Translations under genes and position numbers: made by a program
The notes under the pieces: model-generated
What the model was told of the DNA's origin: nothing
What the model saw: the letters and a program-made list of their open reading frames with translations, nothing else
Database searches by the model: none
Shown: piece after piece, positions 17,966 to 26,723 of the stretch
Layout of the letters: the number at the start of each line of letters is the position of its first letter
Numbering within the stretch: the first letter of the stretch is position 1
DNA from: Marinomonas posidonica IVIA-Po-181
Lineage (GTDB): Bacteria; Pseudomonadota; Gammaproteobacteria; Pseudomonadales; Marinomonadaceae
NCBI RefSeq assembly: GCF_000214215.1
Contig: NC_015559.1
Location: forward strand, 2,777,001-2,841,000
Direction of reading: 5' to 3'
DNA: 64,000 bases

Positions 17966-19273
17966 GTGCAATACTCAAACACACCAGAATTTTTTGATTT
18001 GATTGGGGTCGGATGTGGCCCATCTAACCTAGCTTTAGCCATCGCATTAGACGAACAAAAACAAAACCTAAACACTGTATTTTTAGAGAAACAAGCGGAC
18101 TACAGCTGGCATGGCAATACCATTACAGGTAATAGCTATTTACAAATTTCATTTCTTAAAGACCTTGTCTCCTTTCGTAATCCAATGAGCTATTACAGCT
18201 TTATTAACTATTTAAAAGTACACAACCGTTTACACGATTTTATTAACCTTGGCACCTTTTACCCTAGCCGATTAGAGTTTAATGACTACTTACGCTGGGT
18301 CGCTAAACAGTTTTCTCATCAATGCCAATACGATGCTGAAGTGATTGCGATTGAACCGATCAAAACACGCGATACTGTCACTTCATTGAATGTACTTTCT
18401 CGTGATCATGATGGAAAAGAAACCTCTCGCATCACTCGCTCACTGGTCATTGGCACAGGCGGAAAACCTTACATTCCAGAACCTTTTAAAGCCTTAAAAA
18501 CCGACTCACGCGTTTTTCACCACTCTACTTATTTAAAATCTGTAAACCTTATTACCTGTAACACAGAGAAAAGAGTGGCCATTGTCGGTGGAGGACAAAG
18601 TGCGGCAGAAGCATTCTTAGATATTTACGAGAATGATCCATCTATAAAAATTGATTTGATCGTCAGAGGCTCATCATTGAAGCCTTCAGACTCAAGCCCT
18701 TTTGTAAATGAGATATTCGCGCCGAAAGCAACAGATGCCATGTTCAACATGACAAACCATAGCCGCGCCGAAACGCTAAAAGAGTATCATCACACAAATT
18801 ACGCTGCGATCGATTTGCCAATGATCGAACAGATATACAGCATTTTATACAAACAAAAAATCACCGGCGATATTCGCTACAGATTTTTGCCTAATACGAA
18901 CGTTGAAGCCTCTAGCACTCAAGAAAACGGTATTTCACTAAAAATCATCAACTCATCTAATGGTTCATCCGAAACCAATGTTTATGATCAGGTCATTTTG
19001 GCTACGGGTTACGAGCGAAATACACACCGTGAGCTGCTTTCCTCTATATCTGATTATACAAAAGATTTTGAAGCCGACAGAGACTACCGACTACTGTCTG
19101 ACCCGCGTCTACAAACGCCTATTTATCTACAGGGGTATTGTGAACACAGTCATGGGATTAGTGACACCTTACTTTCCATACTGGCAACACGATCGGGAGA
19201 GATCACCACGTCTCTATACAAGGCCCTAAATTCAACTAATAAGAAAAAAGAAGTGTCTAGCGCTCTTATCTGA
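17966..19273 (+). CDS. Flavin-dependent amine N-hydroxylase (SidA/PvdA/IucD family)
   Basis: The 435-residue enzyme has the FAD motif GVGCGPSNLALAIAL (about residue 12), the family block QISFLKDLVSFRNP followed by FINLGTFYPSRLEFNDYLRW, an NADPH motif IVGGGQSAAEAFLDI (about 206) and ATGYERN near the end. Family members hydroxylate the side-chain nitrogen of ornithine (PvdA), lysine (IucD) or histamine (BasC). Sequence style is close to PvdA, but substrate is not decidable by eye. It starts with GTG and has AAGGGA upstream. The hydroxylated nitrogen would give the siderophore a hydroxamate-type iron ligand. There is no acyl- or formyltransferase partner and no histidine decarboxylase in the cluster. 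Confidence 0.88.
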   Translation: MQYSNTPEFFDLIGVGCGPSNLALAIALDEQKQNLNTVFLEKQADYSWHGNTITGNSYLQISFLKDLVSFRNPMSYYSFINYLKVHNRLHDFINLGTFYPSRLEFNDYLRWVAKQFSHQCQYDAEVIAIEPIKTRDTVTSLNVLSRDHDGKETSRITRSLVIGTGGKPYIPEPFKALKTDSRVFHHSTYLKSVNLITCNTEKRVAIVGGGQSAAEAFLDIYENDPSIKIDLIVRGSSLKPSDSSPFVNEIFAPKATDAMFNMTNHSRAETLKEYHHTNYAAIDLPMIEQIYSILYKQKITGDIRYRFLPNTNVEASSTQENGISLKIINSSNGSSETNVYDQVILATGYERNTHRELLSSISDYTKDFEADRDYRLLSDPRLQTPIYLQGYCEHSHGISDTLLSILATRSGEITTSLYKALNSTNKKKEVSSALI

Positions 19274-19382
19274 CCATCACAAGATCCATGTTAATAAACG
19301 GTAAGTATGAGTGGGCAGTTCCTATGCTCACTCAAGAGCCCATGCTGTTTAAAACCAGAGTTCTCTTTTACAACAAGGCTTA

Positions 19383-22300
19383 ATGACAATGAATATCGCA
19401 CAAAAGCAATTACTGCTAAAACGGTTAGCTAAATCACGCGGCTTAGAGGTATCCACTCATATAGAAGATCCTTCTAGCAACATACCGCCTTTAGAAAATA
19501 CGCTTTCAGTGCCTCTTTCTCACGCCCAAGAAAGAATGTGGTTTCTTCATCAATTAGACCCAAGCTCATCGGCCTACAATGTATGCGTTCTTTGGCACTT
19601 AAAAGGGCCGCTAGACTACAAAGCACTTAAAGAAAGCGCTGTTCGAATTACCATGCAGCACAGTATTTTTAGAACGCTTTACTATACAAATGACGAGGGT
19701 AACTCTAGACAAAAAATAGTGTCAAGCTTACCGCCTGAATGGCACACACAAGATCTGAGAAAGTATGAGAAAAAAGAGCAAAATGAAAAGCTCAATGCGA
19801 TTGCTCAAAAAGCCAGCACAGACCCTTTTGATTTAACCCAAAAGAGTGGATTACGCTTAATACTAGCCACTCTCGATGATGATTACCATGTGTTGGTTAT
19901 GATCGGCCAGCATATTTCATGGGACGGCCCGTCATTCGGCATTTTTTCCAATGAACTTGCCCGTGGCTATAACTTATACCTAAAAAACGACACATCTAAT
20001 CAGTCATCGACACCATTACAATACGTAGATTTTGCTGACTGGCACCGTAAGCAATGGCAAACTGACACAGAAAAACGCGAAACGGCCCTAGCCTTCTGGC
20101 AAAAAGAGCTTTCACCATTACCCGAGAAGCTAGACTTCCCTACTGACTTTGTTCGCACAGCAGGGAATGATGAGTCTGGTGGCTGGTGCAGCACAGATTT
20201 AGACAAAACCACAACGGCCTCTTTGCAGAAACTGTGCGCCGAAGAGCAGGTTACCCCTTTCGAAATTTTAATCACCACGATCGCTATTCTTATCACTCGC
20301 CTAGCACGGGCCTCTGAAATAACAATTGGCACCGTTGCCTCTCACCGCAATATGCCAGAGCTCAATGATGTCATCGGCAACTTTGGTAACGTGGTTCCTA
20401 TTCGTTTAAAAGTATCGCCAAGCTTTAGTTTTCGTCAGCAATTACAACAATGCGCCAAAGTCTGTCGCGTGGCCTTTTCAAACTCAGACATTCCATTTGA
20501 ACATTTATTAGAACGACTGGATATAACCCGTGGAGAATCCTCTAATCCTTTATTAGATACCATGGTGACCTTCTTAGCCCACGGTATGAATCCACCTGAA
20601 ATGGATGGCTTAAATGTAGAATGGCGCAAGCACTTCAATGGTACAACTCAGACCGATTTATCCTTCGACGCCTTATTGCAAAACGACTGCTTACAGATAC
20701 AAGCCACATGGAGAAAGTCTCTTTTCCACGCCAACACCATACCAAAGCATTTGCAACGTTTAGCAAATTTACTAGGTACATTTGCTAACGCCCCTGATCA
20801 GATTATCGCCGCTGAAAGTCTATTACTCAAAGAAGAATACAGTCAACTTGTTGACTCATGGGGACACCGCCCAGCGCTCTCGAAAAAAGCGCCAACCGTC
20901 ATTGATTGGTTTGAAAACATAGTCAATGAAAAACCAAAAGACATTGCGGTTTATCAAACTCGCGCACTAAAAAAGCATGATAAAAAAGACGCTACCCAAC
21001 CCGAAGAAAAATTGGATTTTGAAACCTTAAATGCTCGAGCAAACGCCTTGGCTCGCTGGCTCATCAAACAAAATATCGGACCAGAAAAACAAATCGCTAT
21101 TTGCTTACCTCGAGAAAAAGAATGGTTTGTTGCCATGCTAGCCATCTTAAAAGCAGGTGCTTCTTTTATCCCTATTGATCCAAATTACCCAAGCGATTAC
21201 ATAGACAGAGTGGTTCGCCTTGCTGAGCCATACTTCATCTTTATTAATAAACAAGCATCGACTGAAAGCTCTTTGACAGGCGCAATCACACAGCAAAGTG
21301 GCAAACTTGTCGACCTTCATACTGCCGAAACGGCCGCAATGGAAGGAGGTTTATCTAACACCAACGTATCGGACAATGATCGTCTCGAAAAACTGTTACC
21401 AGAACACCCTGTGTATACGGTCTTCACTTCTGGTTCCAGCGGTCAACCCAAAGGGGTTGTCATCCCTCATTCAGCCTTAGCCAATTTACTTAGCAGTCAT
21501 AAAAAAGACCTTTATGAAGCAGCCATAAAGCGCACAGGTCGAAGCACCCTACGAATAGGCCACGCATGGTCATTGGCTTTCGATGCCTCTTGGCAGCCTA
21601 ATTTATGGATGTTTGAAGGTCATGAATTGCACTTATTTGATACCGATGTTATGCAAGATCCTATTGCTCTGGCTCAAGAAATCATTCAACGTAAACTGGA
21701 TTTTATCGAGCTAACACCAGGCATGTTAGACGAAGTTCTGCCTTGGTTGGAGTCAGGGGTTACCTTGCCAAGTGGCGAATACCTAGCAGGGCATATCCCA
21801 GCCTTGCTTGGCTTTGGTGGCGAAGCGGTCAAAGCCCAACTTTGGCAAAAAATGATCGACCTAGAACAGACCACTGGCTTCAACCTGTATGGGCCAACTG
21901 AAACCACAGTCGACTCCATGATTGCCCGTGCAGAAGCAAATAAATCCCCAAGCATTGGTATGCCAATATGGGGCGCGCACGCTTATGTTCTAGACAAATG
22001 TATGCAACTCGCACCACCTGGCATTCCAGGTGAGCTGGCTATCTCAGGAGAAGGACTAGCAAGAGGTTACCTTGGTCGTGGTGACCTTACCGCCAGCCAT
22101 TTTGTCGCAAACCCTTACGGCCTGCCTAGCTCAAGACTATATCGCACTGGTGACCGAGTCCGTTGGTTGCGAGATGGCATGATGGAATACATTGGACGTA
22201 TTGACGAGCAGATTAAGATTCGGGGGTTCCGTGTAGAACCATTAGAAGTAGAAGCCTCTGTCGAAAGGATTATCCAATTACCTTGTGCAATCGTCGTCAA

Positions 22301-24773
22301 AAATCACAACAACAAGGTACAACTACTGTGCTTTTATGAGCTAGGCAATCAAGCTGATGAGGCAGACATTTCCCGATCTCTGAAAAACAAATGTGCTCAC
22401 TCCCTACCAGATCATCTAATGCCTAAACATTTCATGGGAGTTGAGAAATTACCACGTTTGCCAAATGGCAAAATTAATCGTCGTTCTTTGCCCGATATCA
22501 CCTTATCAGATAGCAATATTGGACGAGAGCCAAGCACAGAATTGGAACATACTTTATGTGCTCTTTTTGCTGATGTATTGGGTCTTAAGAAAATAGAAAT
22601 TGATGACAGCTTTTTCGAATTAGGCGGGGACAGTATTTCCGTTATCCGACTCGTAAGTTTGGCTCGTCGGGAAAACATATTGTTGTCAGCAAGACAAGTT
22701 TTCACAGCCCGTAGCGTGGCAAAAATTGCCCTTGAATTGGAACAAAGCGGCACAGCCAATACAACCAAGCCTAAAACCCCAGATCAGGCCTCAAACAACA
22801 AAAACTGTAAGGCCAACCAGTTAGCAAGGCAAATGGGCTTACCACTTCATAGCTTACTGCCTGTACTTCTCGCCACAGCAGGCGTTGGTACAGGGCTTAT
22901 TGCCACCAATAAACAAGGCAATGTTAACCTGAAAATCCAGCAAACAAAGTGCCTTTCTACGCAAAACGATCAAGCGCTATCTATTATGCTATCTAAGCTC
23001 GGAACTGAGTTGACACACAGCAAACAACTTAGTGCGCAAATTAGAGGTTGGTGCTGGCAAATTGCTCATTCAGAATCCGCTATCAACCTTGAAGATCAAG
23101 CGGTTATTCACACAATAAATCATCAGCAAAAGCATGATTTAGAGTTTCGTTTCCTTCACACCTTCGCCACAGCCGATGCAGCAGAAACAGAACTCAACCA
23201 ACAAGTAAGCACTGACACCAACAACGCACTGGTCAGTGTTTTTGCTTACCACCTGCAAGAAGATCCAGAGCAGAAATTGCGTTTTGCGGTATTCACAGAA
23301 TCCTCAAAAATAAGCGACTCAGCACTTAACAAACTGCTTGCAGAGTACCGAAGAGTCATCCAATTGTTGTCAACAGCATCGGATCTAGAAGCCTCTTTAA
23401 CCGACTTATTGCCAGCAAATTCAAGCACCAAAATCACTACCCCCTTACAACGGAAGATGGTTCTAAACTGCGATGATGAAAATGACCCTTGGACCATTCA
23501 ATTAGAGCTGACACTCACATCATCGTTAGACCCTAAGCATGTTGAAACTACCCTAAAGCGCAATACCCATCATTTATTAAATAAACATGACGTATTGCGT
23601 TCTGGTTATTTCAATAATGGCGAGCAAACCTTTATAGCAGAAAACTTACAGCCTGATTGGCAGTATGAAGACTGGAGCCACTTAGCAAAAGCGGATCAAA
23701 ACAAACAAATCAATGAGTTCAGAGAAAAATGGGAATCTTACAGGTTCACACTCCACCAGCCACCACTAATTCGGTTCATGTTAATTCGTTTAACAGACGA
23801 TCATTTAACAGACGATCATTTAACAGACAATGAATGGCTACTCTTCATTAACTCCCATCATTTGTTATTGGATGGTTGGTCAACACCACGCCTGTTACAC
23901 GAGCTACTTAATAACGCAGATGATATTGATACACAAGTCACACCTACATTGGCTTGGGCGGATTATTTAAGCTGGTTACAAGAACAAGATAAAAGCCAAT
24001 CTTGGTTGTACTGGAATCGTGAACTAGACAGCATAAAAACACCCTCAGTCATTGCACCAGAACGCAAAAGCCGTACGCCAACACAAGACATATCGGAAGT
24101 ATTAAGCTCATCAAAAAATACTTCATTGATCGCAACGGCCAATAGAATAAACACACCTCAAGCGGCACTTTTCCAGCTCGCTTGGGCTCGAACTATCTCC
24201 ACCTCTTTAGCCCAAAAAGACGTTGTCTTTGGCTTGTTTGACTCAGGCAGAGCCTTAAACCTAGATGGCATAGAATCACTCATCGGCATGCTTGTACAAA
24301 TTGTTCCTATACGGATTAACACAGCCGATCAAACACCGATAAGCGAACAGTTAAAAGAGCTACAAACAAAAAAGTTTGAGTGGCAATCATTGGCACCGAT
24401 TCATCTTGACCACCTTGCGGCAACAGAAAAACACGGGGAGGTTTTTGATACCTTGCTAGTGATAGAAAACGCACTAGAAGGCGATGTAGAAATAACGCGA
24501 GCCTCTCCAAACGCAAAACAGCAGACAACAACCGTTGCCAACATCACCAACCAACGCTGGCGTGACTCGATTGCCCAAAGTCTTGGATTGTTTGTCTACC
24601 CCGGCAAAGAGCTAACTCTTCGCCTGTGTTATGACCCAATTGCGCTGAGCCACCAATTTGCGCAAGAAATATTGCTCAGCTTTAAAACACATTTGAGTGA
24701 CATAACACAGGAAATAAACGCAGAGACAACATCAAAAGATGAGTCCACAACACCTCAAATGACCACACCATGA
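19383..24773 (+). CDS. Non-ribosomal peptide synthetase, C-A-T-(half C)-C
   Basis: The 1796-residue synthetase has a condensation domain (about 30-450) whose active site reads QHISWDG in place of HHxxxDG. An adenylation domain (about 500-1020) follows, with core YTVFTSGSSGQPKG near 677 and NLYGPTETT. A carrier domain has its phosphopantetheine serine in LGGDSIS near 1083. Residues 1130-1350 look like the second half of a decayed condensation or epimerisation domain (QLARQMGLPLHSLL). A full C-terminal condensation domain starts at TPLQRKM (1353), with intact HHLLLDG near 1492. There is no thioesterase. I read the pocket as D-A-Q-E-L-F-L-V-D-K; its acidic residues fit a basic side chain, perhaps ornithine, lysine or an N-hydroxy form. 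Confidence 0.9.
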   Translation: MTMNIAQKQLLLKRLAKSRGLEVSTHIEDPSSNIPPLENTLSVPLSHAQERMWFLHQLDPSSSAYNVCVLWHLKGPLDYKALKESAVRITMQHSIFRTLYYTNDEGNSRQKIVSSLPPEWHTQDLRKYEKKEQNEKLNAIAQKASTDPFDLTQKSGLRLILATLDDDYHVLVMIGQHISWDGPSFGIFSNELARGYNLYLKNDTSNQSSTPLQYVDFADWHRKQWQTDTEKRETALAFWQKELSPLPEKLDFPTDFVRTAGNDESGGWCSTDLDKTTTASLQKLCAEEQVTPFEILITTIAILITRLARASEITIGTVASHRNMPELNDVIGNFGNVVPIRLKVSPSFSFRQQLQQCAKVCRVAFSNSDIPFEHLLERLDITRGESSNPLLDTMVTFLAHGMNPPEMDGLNVEWRKHFNGTTQTDLSFDALLQNDCLQIQATWRKSLFHANTIPKHLQRLANLLGTFANAPDQIIAAESLLLKEEYSQLVDSWGHRPALSKKAPTVIDWFENIVNEKPKDIAVYQTRALKKHDKKDATQPEEKLDFETLNARANALARWLIKQNIGPEKQIAICLPREKEWFVAMLAILKAGASFIPIDPNYPSDYIDRVVRLAEPYFIFINKQASTESSLTGAITQQSGKLVDLHTAETAAMEGGLSNTNVSDNDRLEKLLPEHPVYTVFTSGSSGQPKGVVIPHSALANLLSSHKKDLYEAAIKRTGRSTLRIGHAWSLAFDASWQPNLWMFEGHELHLFDTDVMQDPIALAQEIIQRKLDFIELTPGMLDEVLPWLESGVTLPSGEYLAGHIPALLGFGGEAVKAQLWQKMIDLEQTTGFNLYGPTETTVDSMIARAEANKSPSIGMPIWGAHAYVLDKCMQLAPPGIPGELAISGEGLARGYLGRGDLTASHFVANPYGLPSSRLYRTGDRVRWLRDGMMEYIGRIDEQIKIRGFRVEPLEVEASVERIIQLPCAIVVKNHNNKVQLLCFYELGNQADEADISRSLKNKCAHSLPDHLMPKHFMGVEKLPRLPNGKINRRSLPDITLSDSNIGREPSTELEHTLCALFADVLGLKKIEIDDSFFELGGDSISVIRLVSLARRENILLSARQVFTARSVAKIALELEQSGTANTTKPKTPDQASNNKNCKANQLARQMGLPLHSLLPVLLATAGVGTGLIATNKQGNVNLKIQQTKCLSTQNDQALSIMLSKLGTELTHSKQLSAQIRGWCWQIAHSESAINLEDQAVIHTINHQQKHDLEFRFLHTFATADAAETELNQQVSTDTNNALVSVFAYHLQEDPEQKLRFAVFTESSKISDSALNKLLAEYRRVIQLLSTASDLEASLTDLLPANSSTKITTPLQRKMVLNCDDENDPWTIQLELTLTSSLDPKHVETTLKRNTHHLLNKHDVLRSGYFNNGEQTFIAENLQPDWQYEDWSHLAKADQNKQINEFREKWESYRFTLHQPPLIRFMLIRLTDDHLTDDHLTDNEWLLFINSHHLLLDGWSTPRLLHELLNNADDIDTQVTPTLAWADYLSWLQEQDKSQSWLYWNRELDSIKTPSVIAPERKSRTPTQDISEVLSSSKNTSLIATANRINTPQAALFQLAWARTISTSLAQKDVVFGLFDSGRALNLDGIESLIGMLVQIVPIRINTADQTPISEQLKELQTKKFEWQSLAPIHLDHLAATEKHGEVFDTLLVIENALEGDVEITRASPNAKQQTTTVANITNQRWRDSIAQSLGLFVYPGKELTLRLCYDPIALSHQFAQEILLSFKTHLSDITQEINAETTSKDESTTPQMTTP
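23790..23832 (+). repeat. In-frame 15-base tandem repeat inside the NRPS
   Basis: TTTAACAGACGATCA occurs at 23790-23804 and 23805-23819 and partly at 23820-23832. It encodes LTDDH, LTDDH and LTDN just ahead of the HHLLLDG motif of the terminal condensation domain. Confidence 0.9.
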
Positions 24774-24789
24774 TCACGGAGAAATTAAC

Positions 24790-25002
24790 ATGAGTGACAG
24801 TATTTTTGACGATGAGTCGATTTTATTTTTAATTCTAATAAATGCTCAAAAACAGTATTCGATCTGGCCAAATATTCTCCCAATTCCTGATGGTTGGCTG
24901 GCTGATAATGGCCCTATGTCTCGCAAAAAATGCATGGACTGGCTCGAAGCCAATTGGACCGATTTACGCCCTATTCAATCTCAACAAGAGCAAGCTGTCT
25001 GA
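24790..25002 (+). CDS. MbtH-like NRPS chaperone
   Basis: This small protein (70 residues) has the MbtH pattern: QKQYSIWPN, P.GW (PIPDGWLAD), a CMDWLEANWTDLRP end and the conserved tryptophans. MbtH proteins bind adenylation domains and raise their activity or solubility. A GGAG ribosome site lies just before the ATG. It falls between the large NRPS and the stand-alone threonine adenylation enzyme and overlaps the latter by one base (TGATG), so it probably partners one or both. The N terminus (DDESILFLILINAQ) is slightly unusual in having LILI where relatives are more polar. Confidence 0.92.
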   Translation: MSDSIFDDESILFLILINAQKQYSIWPNILPIPDGWLADNGPMSRKKCMDWLEANWTDLRPIQSQQEQAV

Positions 25003-26723
25003 TGGATCAATTAATCACCCCTAACCAATCAGGGGACACACTTCATGACCGTTTTGAACAACAAGTACAGATTTGGCCCGATAAAATAGCGGTGAGTTAC
25101 CAAGATCAACAACTCACCTATCAACAGCTAGATGTATTAGCAAAAGCACACAGTGAAGAGCTTATCAGCCGTGGGGTTCAGTCGGGCGATATGGTGGCCG
25201 TCATGCTTTCAAGAAGTGTCGACCTTATTGTACACATTATTGCTGTCTTGAAGACTGGCGCTTGCTATGTCCCTATTGACCCTAATTACCCTGCAGATCG
25301 AGTGGAATGGGTTATAGAAACCAGCACCCCTGTCTGTTTCATTAGCCGCCGTGAGTTGTGCCAGAACATATGGCCTGAGCAACTTCCTTCGCAGCTAAAA
25401 GAACGCTTTTATTTCATTGAATCGGCTCCTCAAGTCAATGTAAACAATAGCCAAGCATCGACTGATACACCTTCACATCAAGAGACAGAAAATAACCAGC
25501 ACTCAGACCTTGCTTATGTGATTTTTACATCAGGTTCCACAGGGAAACCCAAAGGCGTCATGGTTGGCCACAGTCAGGTCATTAGCTTGCTAGATGCAGT
25601 CACCCCCATGTTAGCCAACGACCATAATGATGTGTGGACACTGTTTCACTCCTTTGCCTTTGATTTCTCAGTCTGGGAAATATGGGGGGCACTCACTACT
25701 GGTGCGCGCCTATGCATTGTTCCTCAGGAATCCACATGGTCAGCAGATGCTTTCTTAGAATTATTAAAGCAAGAACAAGTCACCATTCTGAATCAAACCC
25801 CTTCTGCTTTTTACGCATTGACTGCTGCAGTCAATGAGGCACATACCAAAACAGGAGCAAGACAAACACTGTCATTACGCAGTGTGATCTTTGGTGGTGA
25901 AGCGCTCAACCTAAACAAACTGAATGCATGGTGGAAACATTACCCAGAAGGCAAACCACGATTAATCAACATGTATGGCATTACAGAAACCACTGTACAT
26001 GTCACTTGGTTAGAGCTTTCTAAAACTCTCTTTAATAATGATTCAAGCCCTATTGGCCATGCGCTCACAGGCCTGCAAGTTCACCTGCTCAATGAAAAGT
26101 TAGAGCCAGTCAATGAAGGTGAAGTGGGCGAAATGTTTGTCAGTGGAAAGCAATTGGCGATCGGCTATTTGAAGCAAGCGGGATTATCTGCAAGTCGCTT
26201 TGTCGCTAGCCCTTTCCATAAGAGCCAACGCTTGTATCGCTCGGGTGATCTGGCCATGTGGCAAGATGGGCAACTTTATTATCAAGGGCGAGCAGATCGA
26301 CAATTAAAAATCCGAGGTTTTCGTATTGAACCCGGTGAAATTGAGTCGGCTATGGAGTCACACCCTGTCGTACAAAATTGTGCTGTTATACCAAAGCCTG
26401 AAAAAGATGGCTCATCACCAAAAAGCTTGATCGCATTTTTGATTGCCACAAAAGACTCTCACACTGAAATGAATTCAAAAGACACGCTCTCAGCGCTTAG
26501 GGATCACGCAATAAGCCTGCTGCCAGCACACTATATTCCGACCGAATATGTCTTTGTTTCCTCTTACCCACTTACCGTCAATGGCAAGCTTGATCAGGCC
26601 GCCCTGTTAGAAATCTGGCAACAAAAATCAAACGTCCCAACCGCTCATGATAATCGTATGGCACTTCTTCAAAAGAAGTTAGCCAAACTCCAAAAAAACT
26701 ACGCTCAAAAGGAGATAGAGTAA
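25002..26723 (+). CDS. Stand-alone L-threonine adenylation enzyme (NRPS A domain)
   Basis: The roughly 573-residue enzyme has only an adenylation domain: core YVIFTSGSTGKPKGVM, NMYGITETTVHVT, YRSGDLAMW, GRADRQLKIRGFRIEPGEIE and the A10 lysine in VNGKLDQ. The specificity residues read D-F-W-N-I-G-M-V-H-K, from FDFSVWEIW, LNQTPSAFY, VIFGGEAL and MYGITETTVH. This is the classic threonine code. The ATG at 25002 overlaps the MbtH stop; a frame from 24930 lies inside that gene. It must load threonine in trans onto a separate carrier, most likely the second carrier of the next protein, whose cyclization domain would make a methyloxazoline. Its stop overlaps the next start by one base. Confidence 0.9.
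   Translation: MDQLITPNQSGDTLHDRFEQQVQIWPDKIAVSYQDQQLTYQQLDVLAKAHSEELISRGVQSGDMVAVMLSRSVDLIVHIIAVLKTGACYVPIDPNYPADRVEWVIETSTPVCFISRRELCQNIWPEQLPSQLKERFYFIESAPQVNVNNSQASTDTPSHQETENNQHSDLAYVIFTSGSTGKPKGVMVGHSQVISLLDAVTPMLANDHNDVWTLFHSFAFDFSVWEIWGALTTGARLCIVPQESTWSADAFLELLKQEQVTILNQTPSAFYALTAAVNEAHTKTGARQTLSLRSVIFGGEALNLNKLNAWWKHYPEGKPRLINMYGITETTVHVTWLELSKTLFNNDSSPIGHALTGLQVHLLNEKLEPVNEGEVGEMFVSGKQLAIGYLKQAGLSASRFVASPFHKSQRLYRSGDLAMWQDGQLYYQGRADRQLKIRGFRIEPGEIESAMESHPVVQNCAVIPKPEKDGSSPKSLIAFLIATKDSHTEMNSKDTLSALRDHAISLLPAHYIPTEYVFVSSYPLTVNGKLDQAALLEIWQQKSNVPTAHDNRMALLQKKLAKLQKNYAQKEIE

Noticed and set aside
24930-25001. N-terminal extension of the threonine adenylation enzyme
   Set aside because: It overlaps the MbtH coding region in another frame; the TGATG junction at 25000-25004 gives a natural coupled start.
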